64,000 nt of DNA from Paenibacillus peoriae KCTC 3763 (lineage in GTDB: Bacteria > Bacillota > Bacilli > Paenibacillales > Paenibacillaceae), in the NCBI RefSeq assembly GCF_000236805.1, contig NZ_AGFX01000012.1:124001-188000 (forward strand), given 5' to 3'. Shown here piece after piece: positions 11,848-20,536 of this stretch. The notes beneath the pieces are model-generated. The model had not been told where the DNA came from, searched no databases, and saw only the letters and a list, made by a program, of their open reading frames with translations. The position numbers were made by a program, and so were the translations under genes. Each line of letters starts with the position of its first letter. Within the stretch, counting starts at the first letter, position 1.

Positions 11848-13732
11848 GCTTCACGCTCCTTTCCCCCGGCATTGAGTGACCGTTTTCCGCCGTATGCTGT
11901 TCTTCTTCGAAATTTTTCAAATACAGCTTTCGATACTCACCGTCGCGGCTCAGTAGTTCCTCATGGGTGCCTGATTCCACAATGCTCCCCTGATCGAGTA
12001 CAATAATCCGGTTCGCCTGACGCACGGTTGACAGTCGATGAGCAATGACCAGCACCGTCCGGTTGTGCATTGCTGTATTCATCGCGATCTGCACCTGAGC
12101 CTCCGACTGGCTATCAAGCGCTGAGGTCGGCTCATCCAGCAGAAGCAGCGGAGCATTTTTCAGCAATGCCCTTGCTATGGAAATACGCTGCTTTTGTCCA
12201 CCGGACAATCCGCCTCCCCGCTCGCTCAAGAGGGTTTCATAGCCCTCGGGAAGCTGAACAATAAAATCATGCGCATATGCCGCCTTCGCCGCCTCGACAA
12301 TTTCTTCCCGTGTCGCCTCCAGACGTCCATATCCGATATTTTCTGCAATCGTGACCGGAAAAAGCGACGGCTCCTGAGACACCATCGAAATATGGCGGCG
12401 CAGACTTGTTAAATTCCAATCTGTCAAACTCTTTCCAAAAAGCTGAATGGCTCCAGCATGCTCTCCCGGTTCATTAAATCCGCAAAGCAGCTTGAAAATC
12501 GTACTTTTGCCGCCACCGCTGGCACCGACAATTGCTACCATTTCCCCTTGACCCACCTGGAAGTTGATATCCCTGAGCACCGTGTTTCCCTCGTTGTAGC
12601 AAAAGGTCAAATGCTCAAAGCTGACCACAGCAGCGTCGTCTTCGCTTTCTGCTTCGCCTGCCTCGCTTGCACTAGCTTGACTAGTTTGCTTGGCTTCCCT
12701 ATCTGCATCGTCTTCCAAGCGGAGGACCTTATCTCCTCGATCCTGATCAACTGAGGTGATTTTGCCATCTTGCCGTTCATCCGGCCAATCCAGCACCTCA
12801 AACAAATGCTTCGCGGCTCCCCCCGCTTCCTTCATTTGCGAAATGATCGTCGGGAGCATGGCAACGGGCTGCAATATGAACGAAATCAGATATAAAAATA
12901 GGACAATGCCTCCGGCATTCAGCTCTCCAATTTGAATCAGGTATCCTCCGTACACTATGACCAAAATAATCGGTGTTGCCAGCATCATCACACCAACCGG
13001 AGCAATGGATGCATAGCGTTTTTCCAGCCCCAAGCCGCGTTTGACGACCTCCTCCATAATCACCACATACTTCTTTAGGAGCACAGCCTGCATATTGAAT
13101 GCCTTAACGATAGGAATTCCTCCGATCGCATCCTGCGCGACCGCGTTCAAATGAGCCACCCTCTCCTGAAGCTGCTCGGAATACTTTTCAACCGGCCTGC
13201 TCATCAGTGTGGTTATGGCCATTCCTACAGGCATGAGCGCAAGGCTTGCCAAAACCAGCTTCCAGCTTGTCATTAAAAGCAACGTTAAGGATGCCGTGAA
13301 CACAAGTGGCAAATAAAACAAATTGGCAAACTGCTGGATAAAAAAATTCTGTAGCATCGCCGTATTGTTCGTAAGACGTGATACCAAATTTCCGGTAAAT
13401 TTCCTTTCCACACTGGAAATCGGTAAATTACAAAACTTATGTACGAGGTCGCCTCTCAGGTCGCGCAGAGCGCTAACGCTAAATTGCGCCGAAGCATACC
13501 TCATCACAAACTTACAGGGCATACCAATGAGGATCATACCAACAACCAGATAGATCATATTCTGGGTGGAGGAGAAGGTCCCCTGTGCCATTTGCTCGAT
13601 AGCCTTACCCAAAATAATGTCTATAGCTGCCAGACATAAGGAGGCGAACACCGTTATGAAAACCCATAGATTGTACGGTCTTACATAACAGGCGAGTCTC
13701 CGAAGAGCAGAATTTGATCGAAACAAGGACAT
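11822..13732 (-). CDS. triB: ABC exporter half-transporter (TMD-NBD), lipopeptide cluster
   Basis: Exporter subunit of 636 residues with an N-terminal transmembrane domain (first helix about residues 20-45) and a C-terminal nucleotide-binding domain: Walker A GASGGGKST, signature LSGGQKQRISIARAL, Walker B LLLLDEPTSALD, H-loop VIAHRLST. A polar Glu/Ser/Ala-rich linker of roughly 40 residues sits between the domains. The start is uncertain. The GAGGG site touches ATG 13732 directly, whereas the in-frame TTG at 13724-13726 lies six bases from it and may be the real start. It overlaps the next ABC gene by 26 bases and follows the thioesterase after about 350 bases. Function as a partner in lipopeptide export is inferred from position. 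Confidence 0.91.
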   Translation of the reverse strand: MSLFRSNSALRRLACYVRPYNLWVFITVFASLCLAAIDIILGKAIEQMAQGTFSSTQNMIYLVVGMILIGMPCKFVMRYASAQFSVSALRDLRGDLVHKFCNLPISSVERKFTGNLVSRLTNNTAMLQNFFIQQFANLFYLPLVFTASLTLLLMTSWKLVLASLALMPVGMAITTLMSRPVEKYSEQLQERVAHLNAVAQDAIGGIPIVKAFNMQAVLLKKYVVIMEEVVKRGLGLEKRYASIAPVGVMMLATPIILVIVYGGYLIQIGELNAGGIVLFLYLISFILQPVAMLPTIISQMKEAGGAAKHLFEVLDWPDERQDGKITSVDQDRGDKVLRLEDDADREAKQTSQASASEAGEAESEDDAAVVSFEHLTFCYNEGNTVLRDINFQVGQGEMVAIVGASGGGKSTIFKLLCGFNEPGEHAGAIQLFGKSLTDWNLTSLRRHISMVSQEPSLFPVTIAENIGYGRLEATREEIVEAAKAAYAHDFIVQLPEGYETLLSERGGGLSGGQKQRISIARALLKNAPLLLLDEPTSALDSQSEAQVQIAMNTAMHNRTVLVIAHRLSTVRQANRIIVLDQGSIVESGTHEELLSRDGEYRKLYLKNFEEEQHTAENGHSMPGERSVKRDLQAGVL

Positions 13733-14081
13733 CCCTCTTTTTCGTTGCTCACACTTTCACAGTGCGAGCTTTTTGAAGTAAGCATTTTGCATAAATTCAA
13801 CAAGCGGCTTTCCATGTGCAGTAGGTAGATCAAAACGTTTCGATAGCGTCTATATATCGACCTTGCTGGTGCCCATAATCGAATGTTGCAAGCTGCTGAA
13901 GCTGCAATGGACATAGTGAGATAAACTTAGGCTCTGGCTCTGGATGCATGCGTGTTTGTATGGAATGAAATTGTTCTTGAATTATGCTTGGAGTTGCATC
14001 CTGGTGGTGGGTTAATTGTTGAATGGTTACCGAGATATTAATCATGTTGTGGATCGTGGTGTATCGTGATGTGTGGGTCGT
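13733..14081. other. Gap inside the lipopeptide operon, no supported gene
   Basis: About 350 bases separate the thioesterase stop from the first ABC gene, unusually long within this otherwise compact operon. It holds a 71-codon minus-strand frame (14045-13830) without a ribosome-binding site or recognisable family. I saw no convincing terminator; an internal promoter is possible but not demonstrated. Confidence 0.5.
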
Positions 14082-14909
14082 TTAACTCTGCCTGAATCGT
14101 GGTTGTAGGGTATTGGTGCTGTGAGATGTATGAGCTGCAGCAGCGTGGTTCGGAACTGGAGATACGGACAAAATATTCACGACTGCGCTTATCACTTCTT
14201 GCTCTTGTTCATGAATGAAAAAGTGATTGCCTTCGAACATTCGCACATCTATGGGCGATGAGGTGTGCTGCTGCCAGGCATGAAGTGAATCCGTAGTCAC
14301 CTCATAATCCTTCATGCCGCCTAAAATGGTCATCGGACAGGCCAATGGATCCCCCTGCTGATAAACATATGTTTCGCACACCTTAAAATCCGCACGCAGA
14401 CGGGGCATAATAATTTGCATTAACTCTGCATTTTGCAAGACTTCTTCGGGTGTTCCCTGCATCAAACGAAGCTCTTCGGTGAAAGGTTGATCTGCCAGGT
14501 CATGGAGTTGTTTTTTGGAATATGGAAGATGTGGTGCGGATTTACCGGATGCGATGATATGGACAGGCAGTCTTCCGGTTTGGCTATACAATTGCCGTGC
14601 TGTTTCAAAGGCAATCAGCGCTCCCATACTGTGTCCAAAAAAAGCAAACGGCTTATTATGTATGTACGGAGCCATAGCAGGAAGCAGCGAGCGCACGATG
14701 TCCTGAATGGTGTCCATTGGGGCTTCTGTTGAACGGCTTTCACGCCCCGGAAGCTGTACAGGTAAAACAGTAATGTCGGGCGCAAGTCTAGATTTCCAGG
14801 AAGTAAATATGGAAGCGCCACCACCGGCATATGGGAAGCAAAATAGTTGGAGCTTCTCAGCCGGGTGGACCGCGGTTTTTGCAAACCAAGATTGTGACCG
14901 AGTCGTCAT
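14082..14909 (-). CDS. triA: Type II thioesterase of the NRPS cluster
   Basis: Alpha/beta hydrolase of the GrsT/SrfAD family, 275 residues from ATG 14909. GGAGGA lies six bases upstream; the reading frame extends upstream to 15098 but that part is AT-rich with no homology. The nucleophile is Ser94 in FGHSMG, the acid is likely the Asp in GGMKDYEVT near residue 205, and the base is the His in EGNHFFIHE near residue 235. The N-terminal FCFPYAGGGAS is typical of the family. Such enzymes hydrolyse wrong or stalled acyl groups from carrier domains and so keep the synthetase active. It is the first gene of the operon, upstream of the two exporters and the NRPS. The C-terminus carries a tail of about 20 low-complexity residues. 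Confidence 0.93.
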   Translation of the reverse strand: MTTRSQSWFAKTAVHPAEKLQLFCFPYAGGGASIFTSWKSRLAPDITVLPVQLPGRESRSTEAPMDTIQDIVRSLLPAMAPYIHNKPFAFFGHSMGALIAFETARQLYSQTGRLPVHIIASGKSAPHLPYSKKQLHDLADQPFTEELRLMQGTPEEVLQNAELMQIIMPRLRADFKVCETYVYQQGDPLACPMTILGGMKDYEVTTDSLHAWQQHTSSPIDVRMFEGNHFFIHEQEQEVISAVVNILSVSPVPNHAAAAHTSHSTNTLQPRFRQS

Positions 14910-15638
14910 ATGAATTCCTCCATCCTCTATGCAGTTCAGGATTTTACAGTAAATCCTTATATCGCTTTTTTTCTTCCAACACTTTCTAGCTTTTTTTAAA
15001 TATACAAACTTTAAAACCGCTTGACATGGGACAAAAGAGCTAAATTGATAGCGTACATAAAAATAAAACAAAATCCATATTGTTCCATTCACTTTCAAGC
15101 TTTAAAAACAACCTTTTTACTTTTGACATGAATCTCCTACCCGTTCTAATCTGTTATTTTGATTTAAAACGAGCTTTCAGATTTTCATGAATTTTGTAAA
15201 ATCAGAATTATTATGATTTCCAATAGAAGATGAAAGCCTTGTACTACAACGATTTTACCTTTACATGCCATTAACATAAATGTAACAAATTCATCCTGAT
15301 ATCATCCGACAAAATCCGTCTTTTTTCGCAACCTCCTTCATTTTCCTATTTTATGGTATTAAATTCAATTCAGCTTACATCAATCGAAATTAATAACTCT
15401 TTAATTTTCTAATAAACACTGTTATTTTGTAGTTCTATAGAACTAATTTTCATAAATTTTTTTTTGACTCTCCGTCTAATAATTTTAGTTCAGGTTGAAT
15501 TTTTTACCGCTCAGGCTATGAATTTTCTTTTCAAACTTTAATAGAAACGTTTTTATCTACCCTCAAAAGTGCCGATTTATAGCGAATTTATATTTTGGTT
15601 ATCCCCCTTCTGCAATGGGACAAACAACCGGAAACGCC
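14910..15638. other. AT-rich upstream region of the lipopeptide operon
   Basis: About 730 bases without a gene. From roughly 14940 to 15600 the composition is far more AT-rich than the flanking genes, with many short A and T runs. It must contain the promoter of the thioesterase-ABC-ABC-NRPS operon, but I could not assign a convincing -35/-10 pair. Long AT-rich leaders upstream of antibiotic operons often bind global regulators such as AbrB; that is inference here. Confidence 0.6.
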
Positions 15639-15676
15639 AAACAGCAAGTCTCCCAATAGTAAGAGACTTGCTGTTT
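15639..15676 (-). terminator. Hairpin terminator downstream of the FBPase gene
   Basis: Perfect 14-bp stem (15639-15652 with 15663-15676) around a 10-base loop, 44 bases past the stop codon of the fructose-bisphosphatase gene. T-rich sequence flanks it weakly. It should insulate the gluconeogenesis block from the lipopeptide promoter region. Confidence 0.75.
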
Positions 15677-15719
15677 GTAAGCTTATTATGACTCGGTCTA
15701 AGACATGATTGTGAAAACC

Positions 15720-16697
15720 TCAGGAGGATACGGCTGCAGCGAGCGTGCCGGATGCGTCTGTTGTGTGATGAATACTGCGCACAAAACGAATCGTTTTTGT
15801 CTCCGAATGCATCACGACCGAATGCGTTTCCGCTCTGTGACCAGGGAGAGAACGAACCCCCTGTAACCACTCGCCAGGGGTCACACCAGTAGCCACAAAC
15901 ATCACACCTTGGCGTCCAACCATATCAGCCATGGACAGCAATGCTCCTGGGTCCGTAATCCCCATACGTTTGCAACGCTCAAGCTCTTCTTCACCATGTG
16001 GCAGCAAACGGCCTTGGATTTCTCCACCCATGCATTTCAGTGCTGCCGCGGCCAATACACCCTCAGGAGCGCCGCCGGAGCCGATATGCAAATCTACACC
16101 GCTATCCAGGCAAGTTTCAATCGCCCCCATCACATCTCCATGACCAAGCAGCTTGATCCGAACGCCGCTTTCCCGCAGAAGCTTGATGATTCCAGCGTGC
16201 CGTGTTCGATCCAGAATGGATACTGTAAGATCGGGCAAGGATTTGCCCAGTATCCGTGCGGCTTTTGATAATGTAGCCGGGATCGGTTCGTCCAGTGACA
16301 GCTTTCCAGCCAACGCCGGGCCAACAGCCATTTTTTGCATGTACATATCTGGAGCATGGAGCAAACTTCCACGAGGTGCAGCAGCAATGACCGAAAGAGC
16401 ATTGTTCAAACCATTCGCCACCGTTTCGGTTCCCTCCAGCGGGTCAACAGCGATATCTATAGCTGGTCCTCTGCGATTGCCTACTCTTTCCCCGATATAC
16501 AGCATGGGAGCCTCATCCATTTCTCCTTCGCCAATGACGACCGTACCGTCCATGGATACCGCATTAAAATGGGTGCGGATGGCTACCGTAGCCGCCTCAT
16601 CTGCGCTATTCTTATCCCCACGTCCTGTCCAACGCGCTGATTGCAGCGCTGCCGCCTCAGTTACCCGAACGAATTCCAATGCCAATTGACTCTCCAT
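15720..16697 (-). CDS. glpX: Fructose-1,6-bisphosphatase, class II (GlpX)
   Basis: 325 residues, the usual length for GlpX. It hydrolyses fructose 1,6-bisphosphate to fructose 6-phosphate in gluconeogenesis. Family motifs are the metal-binding GEGEMDEAPMLYIGE near residue 55 and DIAVDPLEGT near residue 82, followed by GLNNALSVIAA. Start ATG 16697 follows GGAGAGGTGGAGGG. The gene lies downstream of ppsR and ccpN on the same strand, 233 bases after ppsR, so it may be co-transcribed or have its own promoter in that gap. Control by CcpN would be expected from the role of that repressor on gluconeogenic genes, but is inference. Confidence 0.95.
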   Translation of the reverse strand: MESQLALEFVRVTEAAALQSARWTGRGDKNSADEAATVAIRTHFNAVSMDGTVVIGEGEMDEAPMLYIGERVGNRRGPAIDIAVDPLEGTETVANGLNNALSVIAAAPRGSLLHAPDMYMQKMAVGPALAGKLSLDEPIPATLSKAARILGKSLPDLTVSILDRTRHAGIIKLLRESGVRIKLLGHGDVMGAIETCLDSGVDLHIGSGGAPEGVLAAAALKCMGGEIQGRLLPHGEEELERCKRMGITDPGALLSMADMVGRQGVMFVATGVTPGEWLQGVRSLPGHRAETHSVVMHSETKTIRFVRSIHHTTDASGTLAAAVSS

Positions 16698-16930
16698 ACC
16701 TATCCCTCCACCTCTCCTATATAATGATTATCCCACGCCAAATCATTTTTTTAGAGCAGCTGTGCTGCTGTTTTATCTATTTATCTATTTATATAATCTC
16801 CTATATCCTACGGCCGATCCTTATCTCTAGAGCAGTTTTACTGCCTTTTATATATTACACTCCTGTATCCTGTGGTTCATATTTTCTCTATATAAGTTAC
16901 TTTAAAGTTACTTTAAAGTTTACTTGGCTA
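16698..16930 (-). promoter_or_regulatory. ppsR-glpX intergenic region with tandem 11-mers
   Basis: AT-rich 233-base gap. Two exact tandem 11-base units GTTACTTTAAA (16896-16906, 16907-16917, given on the plus strand) lie just past the ppsR stop. Two small hairpins occur at about 16755-16770 (AGCAGC / GCTGCT) and 16830-16845 (GCAGT / ACTGC). On the minus strand TGTAATATATA, at about 16850-16860, matches the CcpN consensus TRTGHYATAYW as I recall it with one difference. No clear -35/-10 pair was assigned. Confidence 0.45.
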
Positions 16931-17734
16931 CTACAACATTCTGATAATCAGACCTGCTGTCTCTTCAATTGCTTTATCCGTGACATCAATCACCGGACAA
17001 CTCAGTTCCTTGAACAAAGATTGCGCATACGCAATCTCCTCCTCCACCCGCGTCGATGTGGCATACTGCACATTGTTAGGAAGCCCCATAACCTTAAGTC
17101 GCTCACTGCGTATTTTTAACAGCAGCTCCGGCTGGATCGTCAACCCGAACACCCGACCTTCCTGTACATCCTTTAGCTGTGCAGGCGGTGTCAGCTCCGG
17201 TACAATCGGAATGTTGACTGTTTTATAACCCTTATGTGCCAGAAACATCGATAACGGGGTTTTGGAAATACGCGACACCCCAAGCAATACAATATCCGCT
17301 TTGAGAATAGCGCTCACATCTTTACCATCATCGTATTGAACCGCAAAATCCAAGGCTTCCACACGGCGAAAATAGTTGTCGTCCAGTCGATGCAGCAGAC
17401 CAGGCTTCTCTTTGGGATCATTATGAAACGTGTCGGCAAATGCCTGCATCATCGGCCCCATAATATCTACCGCCCGCACATTCAGCCGGACAGCCTCCTC
17501 TTTCATCGCCTCTCTCAATTCCGGCTGAACCAGCGTATAAGCGACGAACCCTTTTCGCTCGGCGACCTCCTCCATCACCCTGCTCAGCTCATCTTCATCC
17601 CTTACATTCATGAATCTTTTGATCTCTGTGTCCGGTAGCTCAAATTGGCGCATGGTCGCCTGTACGACAGCTTCTGCCGTCTCACCAATCGAGTCTGAAC
17701 AGATCGCTATAAAATGACTGCTCGCCTGAACCAT
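16931..17734 (-). CDS. ppsR: PPDK regulatory protein (bifunctional kinase/pyrophosphorylase, DUF299)
   Basis: 267 residues of the PSRP/YqfL family, which inactivates and reactivates pyruvate phosphate dikinase or PEP synthase by ADP-dependent phosphorylation and Pi-dependent dephosphorylation of a threonine. The nucleotide-binding loop GVSRISKTPLS is near residues 152-162, and the N-terminal ICSDSIGETAE is characteristic. It starts 13 bases after the ccpN stop, as in the Bacillus ccpN-yqfL pair, so the two form an operon that controls the PEP end of gluconeogenesis. Nothing odd in length or motifs. Confidence 0.95.
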   Translation of the reverse strand: MVQASSHFIAICSDSIGETAEAVVQATMRQFELPDTEIKRFMNVRDEDELSRVMEEVAERKGFVAYTLVQPELREAMKEEAVRLNVRAVDIMGPMMQAFADTFHNDPKEKPGLLHRLDDNYFRRVEALDFAVQYDDGKDVSAILKADIVLLGVSRISKTPLSMFLAHKGYKTVNIPIVPELTPPAQLKDVQEGRVFGLTIQPELLLKIRSERLKVMGLPNNVQYATSTRVEEEIAYAQSLFKELSCPVIDVTDKAIEETAGLIIRML

Positions 17735-17747
17735 TCGATTCCTCCCA

Positions 17748-18419
17748 TTAATCCTCTGCTACCATATCGAGCAACATTTTAATAATATTCGTTTTCGTAA
17801 TGCGTCCCACGACTTTCCAGTGTTCTCCTGGTTTGTCAGAGTCAGAAGGGACGACGACAGGCAAGCTGTCGATTTGACGGGCGATAATCTTGCGCGCCGC
17901 CTCCAGAACGGTATCCTCCGGGGAAACCGTGACGACATTCGCCTGTCGGGTCATCACGAGACTGACAGGAATGGTCGCCGCATTCGGATTGCCTAGCGTA
18001 ACCTTGAGCAAATCCTTGCGGGAAGCTACACCTGCCAAATCCCCATCTTCATCGGTAACGATCAGATTACTCACATTTTCCAAAAAAAGTGCCACCACAG
18101 CTTCCTGAATCGTTGTTGTTTCACGTACGATGACCGGAACCCCGTGAAGATCGCCAACCTTCATTTGCATAAGCCGGAATTTTTCCTCCCGGTTCGGCGT
18201 GCCTCGCTTTCCGACAAAATAGCCAACCTTGGGCTTCGCATCTATGTAATTTAGAATGCCCAGCTTGGATAAGTCAGTCCGAATGGTCGCCTTGCTGAGA
18301 TTAAGCATTTCCGCAATTTGATCACCGGTAATCGGGGCATGCTTTTGCACAATATTTAAAATTTCGATTTGCCTTTCCGTAAGATCGATGATGAACGCCC
18401 CTCCTTTTCTTCTTGCCAT
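17748..18419 (-). CDS. ccpN: CcpN-like transcriptional repressor (HTH plus two CBS domains)
   Basis: Up to 223 residues. An N-terminal winged helix (ERQIEILNIVQKHAPITGDQ region, recognition helix LSKATIRTDLSKLG) is followed by a paired CBS module (DGDLAGVASRKDLL and later DSLPVV), the CcpN architecture. CcpN represses gluconeogenic genes during glycolysis and senses adenine nucleotides through the CBS pair. The start is doubtful. ATG 18419 has no ribosome-binding site and sits a few bases after a promoter-like TTGATT-N17-TATTAT (18432-18460), while AAAGGAGGGG lies inside the frame at 18397-18407, followed by ATC ATC. The family usually begins near that second point. Followed at once by ppsR. 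Confidence 0.92.
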   Translation of the reverse strand: MARRKGGAFIIDLTERQIEILNIVQKHAPITGDQIAEMLNLSKATIRTDLSKLGILNYIDAKPKVGYFVGKRGTPNREEKFRLMQMKVGDLHGVPVIVRETTTIQEAVVALFLENVSNLIVTDEDGDLAGVASRKDLLKVTLGNPNAATIPVSLVMTRQANVVTVSPEDTVLEAARKIIARQIDSLPVVVPSDSDKPGEHWKVVGRITKTNIIKMLLDMVAED

Positions 18420-18460
18420 CTGATATTATATATAATACGTCATATATATTTATAAATCAA
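18420..18460 (-). promoter_or_regulatory. ccpN promoter
   Basis: TTGATT (18455-18460), a 17-base spacer and TATTAT (18432-18437) point to transcription starting about 18423-18426, only 4-7 bases before ATG 18419. TATGACGTATT within the spacer matches the recalled CcpN consensus TRTGHYATAYW at ten of eleven positions, suggesting autoregulation; this is tentative. Confidence 0.5.
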
Positions 18461-18545
18461 CCTATAAAAGCATATAAAACATCACATATATAAAATTAAG
18501 GCGGTTATTCATGCTTTTTTATCGTTTAAAACACTTATTCCACCC

Positions 18546-18599
18546 CAAAAAGCGGATACTTTCCACCATACTCTTCCGAGCAAGGCGGAGTATCCGCTT
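18546..18599 (-). terminator. Terminator of the macAB-like efflux operon
   Basis: Perfect 11-bp stem (18589-18599 with 18550-18560) with a 28-base loop, followed on the minus strand by a run of T. It starts four bases after the stop codon of the permease gene. Confidence 0.75.
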
Positions 18600-18602
18600 C
18601 CC

Positions 18603-19814
18603 TTATTCGTATCTTAAAGCATCTATTGGACGCAGCTTGGACGCCTTCCGCGCCGGGTAGACTCCGAACAACACACCGACGCCCATACAGCACAGAAAAG
18701 AGTACAGCACCGGCTCCATCGAATACACAATCGGCATTTGGACGAATTTCTCAAGCAGCTTTGCGCCCCCAAGACCCGTCATCACACCAACCAATCCACC
18801 CATCAAGCTGAGAAAAACTGCCTCAGCCAGAAACTGCAGCATAATATCACTGCGCTGTGCACCAATCGCCTTGCGAATCCCGATCTCCCTCGTCCGTTCT
18901 GTAACAGACACCAGCATAATATTCATAATGCCAACACCGCCGACGCCGAGTGCAATCGCGGCCACACCAATCAGCAGCATATTCATAACCTTATCTACAC
19001 CTGAAACCGTTTCAAGAATCTCCGTTTGGGTCGTAATCTGAAAATCATCCCCCTCCGCAGGCTTCAGTTCATGCCGTGCACGTAATGTCTGCTTGATTTC
19101 ATCACGCGCCTGATCAATCTTCTCCTCCGTTGTCGCAGAAGCGTTGACCTGTTGGATGCTCATATTCCCCAGCCGTTCCATCCCGGTCGTAATCGGTATA
19201 TACACCTGTTGCGAGCTATTATTCATACTGGAGTTAGAATTCGTTAGAACCCCGACCACCTTGAAAGGAAGCTGTTTGATCATGATCGTCTCACCGACTG
19301 CCTTGGATGCATCCGGGCCCAAAATATTCCGGGCTGCGTCGCTCCCCAGCACTACAACATTCAACCGGTTTTCCACTTCATAATGAGTAAACGATCTGCC
19401 CTGAGCAAGCGACAGCTTTTTCACATGGACAAAAGCCTGGGAAGTTGCTTCAATCTGACCGCTGACCTTATTGCGACTCCACGTAATATCCGCACCAGTC
19501 ATGGCACTTGGAGCAACATCGGCCACTGATTTTTGCTGTTCCAGTGCTTTAATATCCTCAAGCGAAATTCCCTTTGGCTGGTTGAAGGACATGGAGCTAG
19601 AGCCGTCATACGGGGCATAAGGATAAATCATAAGCAAGTTATTCCCCATACTGTTAATCTGCGACGTAATCGTTGCAGTAGAGCCTTTTCCAATCGCTAC
19701 AATCGTGATTACAGCAGCCACTCCGATAATAATTCCCAGCATGGTCAGCAAGGATCGCAGCATATTCGTTCGCAAACTGTTAAGTGATACCCGGATAATT
19801 TCCCGAAATTTCAT
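18603..19814 (-). CDS. MacB-like ABC transporter permease (FtsX domain)
   Basis: 403 residues: an N-terminal helix (about 18-42), an extracytoplasmic MacB periplasmic core domain (about 50-270), then three helices of the FtsX domain with the conserved segment TERTREIGIRKAIGAQRSDI. It lacks its own ATPase, which is supplied by the upstream gene overlapping it by four bases. Such permeases work by mechanotransmission, driving extrusion of peptides or toxic compounds through an adaptor protein. Last gene of a four-gene operon (TolC-like, adaptor, ATPase, permease). Its substrate is unknown; the nearby lipopeptide operon makes a role in export or resistance conceivable, but nothing in the sequence shows it. 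Confidence 0.93.
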   Translation of the reverse strand: MKFREIIRVSLNSLRTNMLRSLLTMLGIIIGVAAVITIVAIGKGSTATITSQINSMGNNLLMIYPYAPYDGSSSMSFNQPKGISLEDIKALEQQKSVADVAPSAMTGADITWSRNKVSGQIEATSQAFVHVKKLSLAQGRSFTHYEVENRLNVVVLGSDAARNILGPDASKAVGETIMIKQLPFKVVGVLTNSNSSMNNSSQQVYIPITTGMERLGNMSIQQVNASATTEEKIDQARDEIKQTLRARHELKPAEGDDFQITTQTEILETVSGVDKVMNMLLIGVAAIALGVGGVGIMNIMLVSVTERTREIGIRKAIGAQRSDIMLQFLAEAVFLSLMGGLVGVMTGLGGAKLLEKFVQMPIVYSMEPVLYSFLCCMGVGVLFGVYPARKASKLRPIDALRYE

Positions 19815-20530
19815 GCTTTCACTTCCTCTGCCGCCATTCTTCGTTTCCCGACAGGCTGATCCTCTTCAATCCGTCCATCACGAAAATGAATCAGCCGCTT
19901 GGCGTATTCCGCAACCTCCTGATCATGAGTAACCAGTACGACCGTTTTCCCCTGATCGTTCAGACGCTGAAAAATCCCCATAATTTCAACGCTTGTTTTG
20001 GAGTCCAATGCGCCTGTCGGTTCATCCGCCAAAAGAATAACCGGATTGTTCACAAGCGCGCGTGCAATGGATACCCGTTGCTGCTGACCACCTGACAATT
20101 CGTTCGGCTTGTTGTTCATCCGATCGCCTAATCCCACGCTATTGAGGGCCTCCATCGCCCGCAAACGCCGCTCCTTGGCAGGAACACCTGCATAGATCAT
20201 GGGCAGCTCCACATTCTCCAAAGCCGTTGCTCGCGGGAGCAAATGAAATTTTTGAAATACAAATCCGATTTTTTGATTACGTATAATAGCCAGTTCATCC
20301 TCACGGGCATCCAATATCGAATAACCGTCCAAATAAAATTGTCCCGCTGTAGGCAAATCCAGACAGCCGATCACATTCATCATCGTTGATTTTCCTGATC
20401 CAGACGGTCCCATAATGGCAACAAAATCACCGTCAGCAATGTCGAGCTGCACCTCACGCAGGGCATGAATTTCCTGATCCCCGACCTGGTACACCTTTTT
20501 CAGATTTTCAATTTGAATGACGTATCTCAT
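19811..20530 (-). CDS. MacB/LolD-type ABC transporter ATP-binding protein
   Basis: 239 residues with Walker A GPSGSGKST, Q-loop FVFQKFHLLPRATALENVELP, signature LSGGQQQRVSIARALVNNP, Walker B VILLADEPTGALDS and the H-loop VTHD. It energises the FtsX-type permease encoded immediately downstream with a four-base overlap. The conserved LLPRLTALENVELP-like stretch is typical of the MacB/LolD/YknY branch. A short charged tail follows the ATPase core. Confidence 0.95.
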   Translation of the reverse strand: MRYVIQIENLKKVYQVGDQEIHALREVQLDIADGDFVAIMGPSGSGKSTMMNVIGCLDLPTAGQFYLDGYSILDAREDELAIIRNQKIGFVFQKFHLLPRATALENVELPMIYAGVPAKERRLRAMEALNSVGLGDRMNNKPNELSGGQQQRVSIARALVNNPVILLADEPTGALDSKTSVEIMGIFQRLNDQGKTVVLVTHDQEVAEYAKRLIHFRDGRIEEDQPVGKRRMAAEEVKA

Positions 20531-20536
20531 AGCCTG

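Noticed and set aside
13830-14045. 71-codon minus-strand frame between thioesterase and ABC gene
   Set aside because: No ribosome-binding site, no recognisable family, and competing frames of similar size on the same stretch.
14910-15098. N-terminal extension of the thioesterase frame
   Set aside because: AT-rich, no homology, and a strong GGAGGA is placed for ATG 14909 instead.
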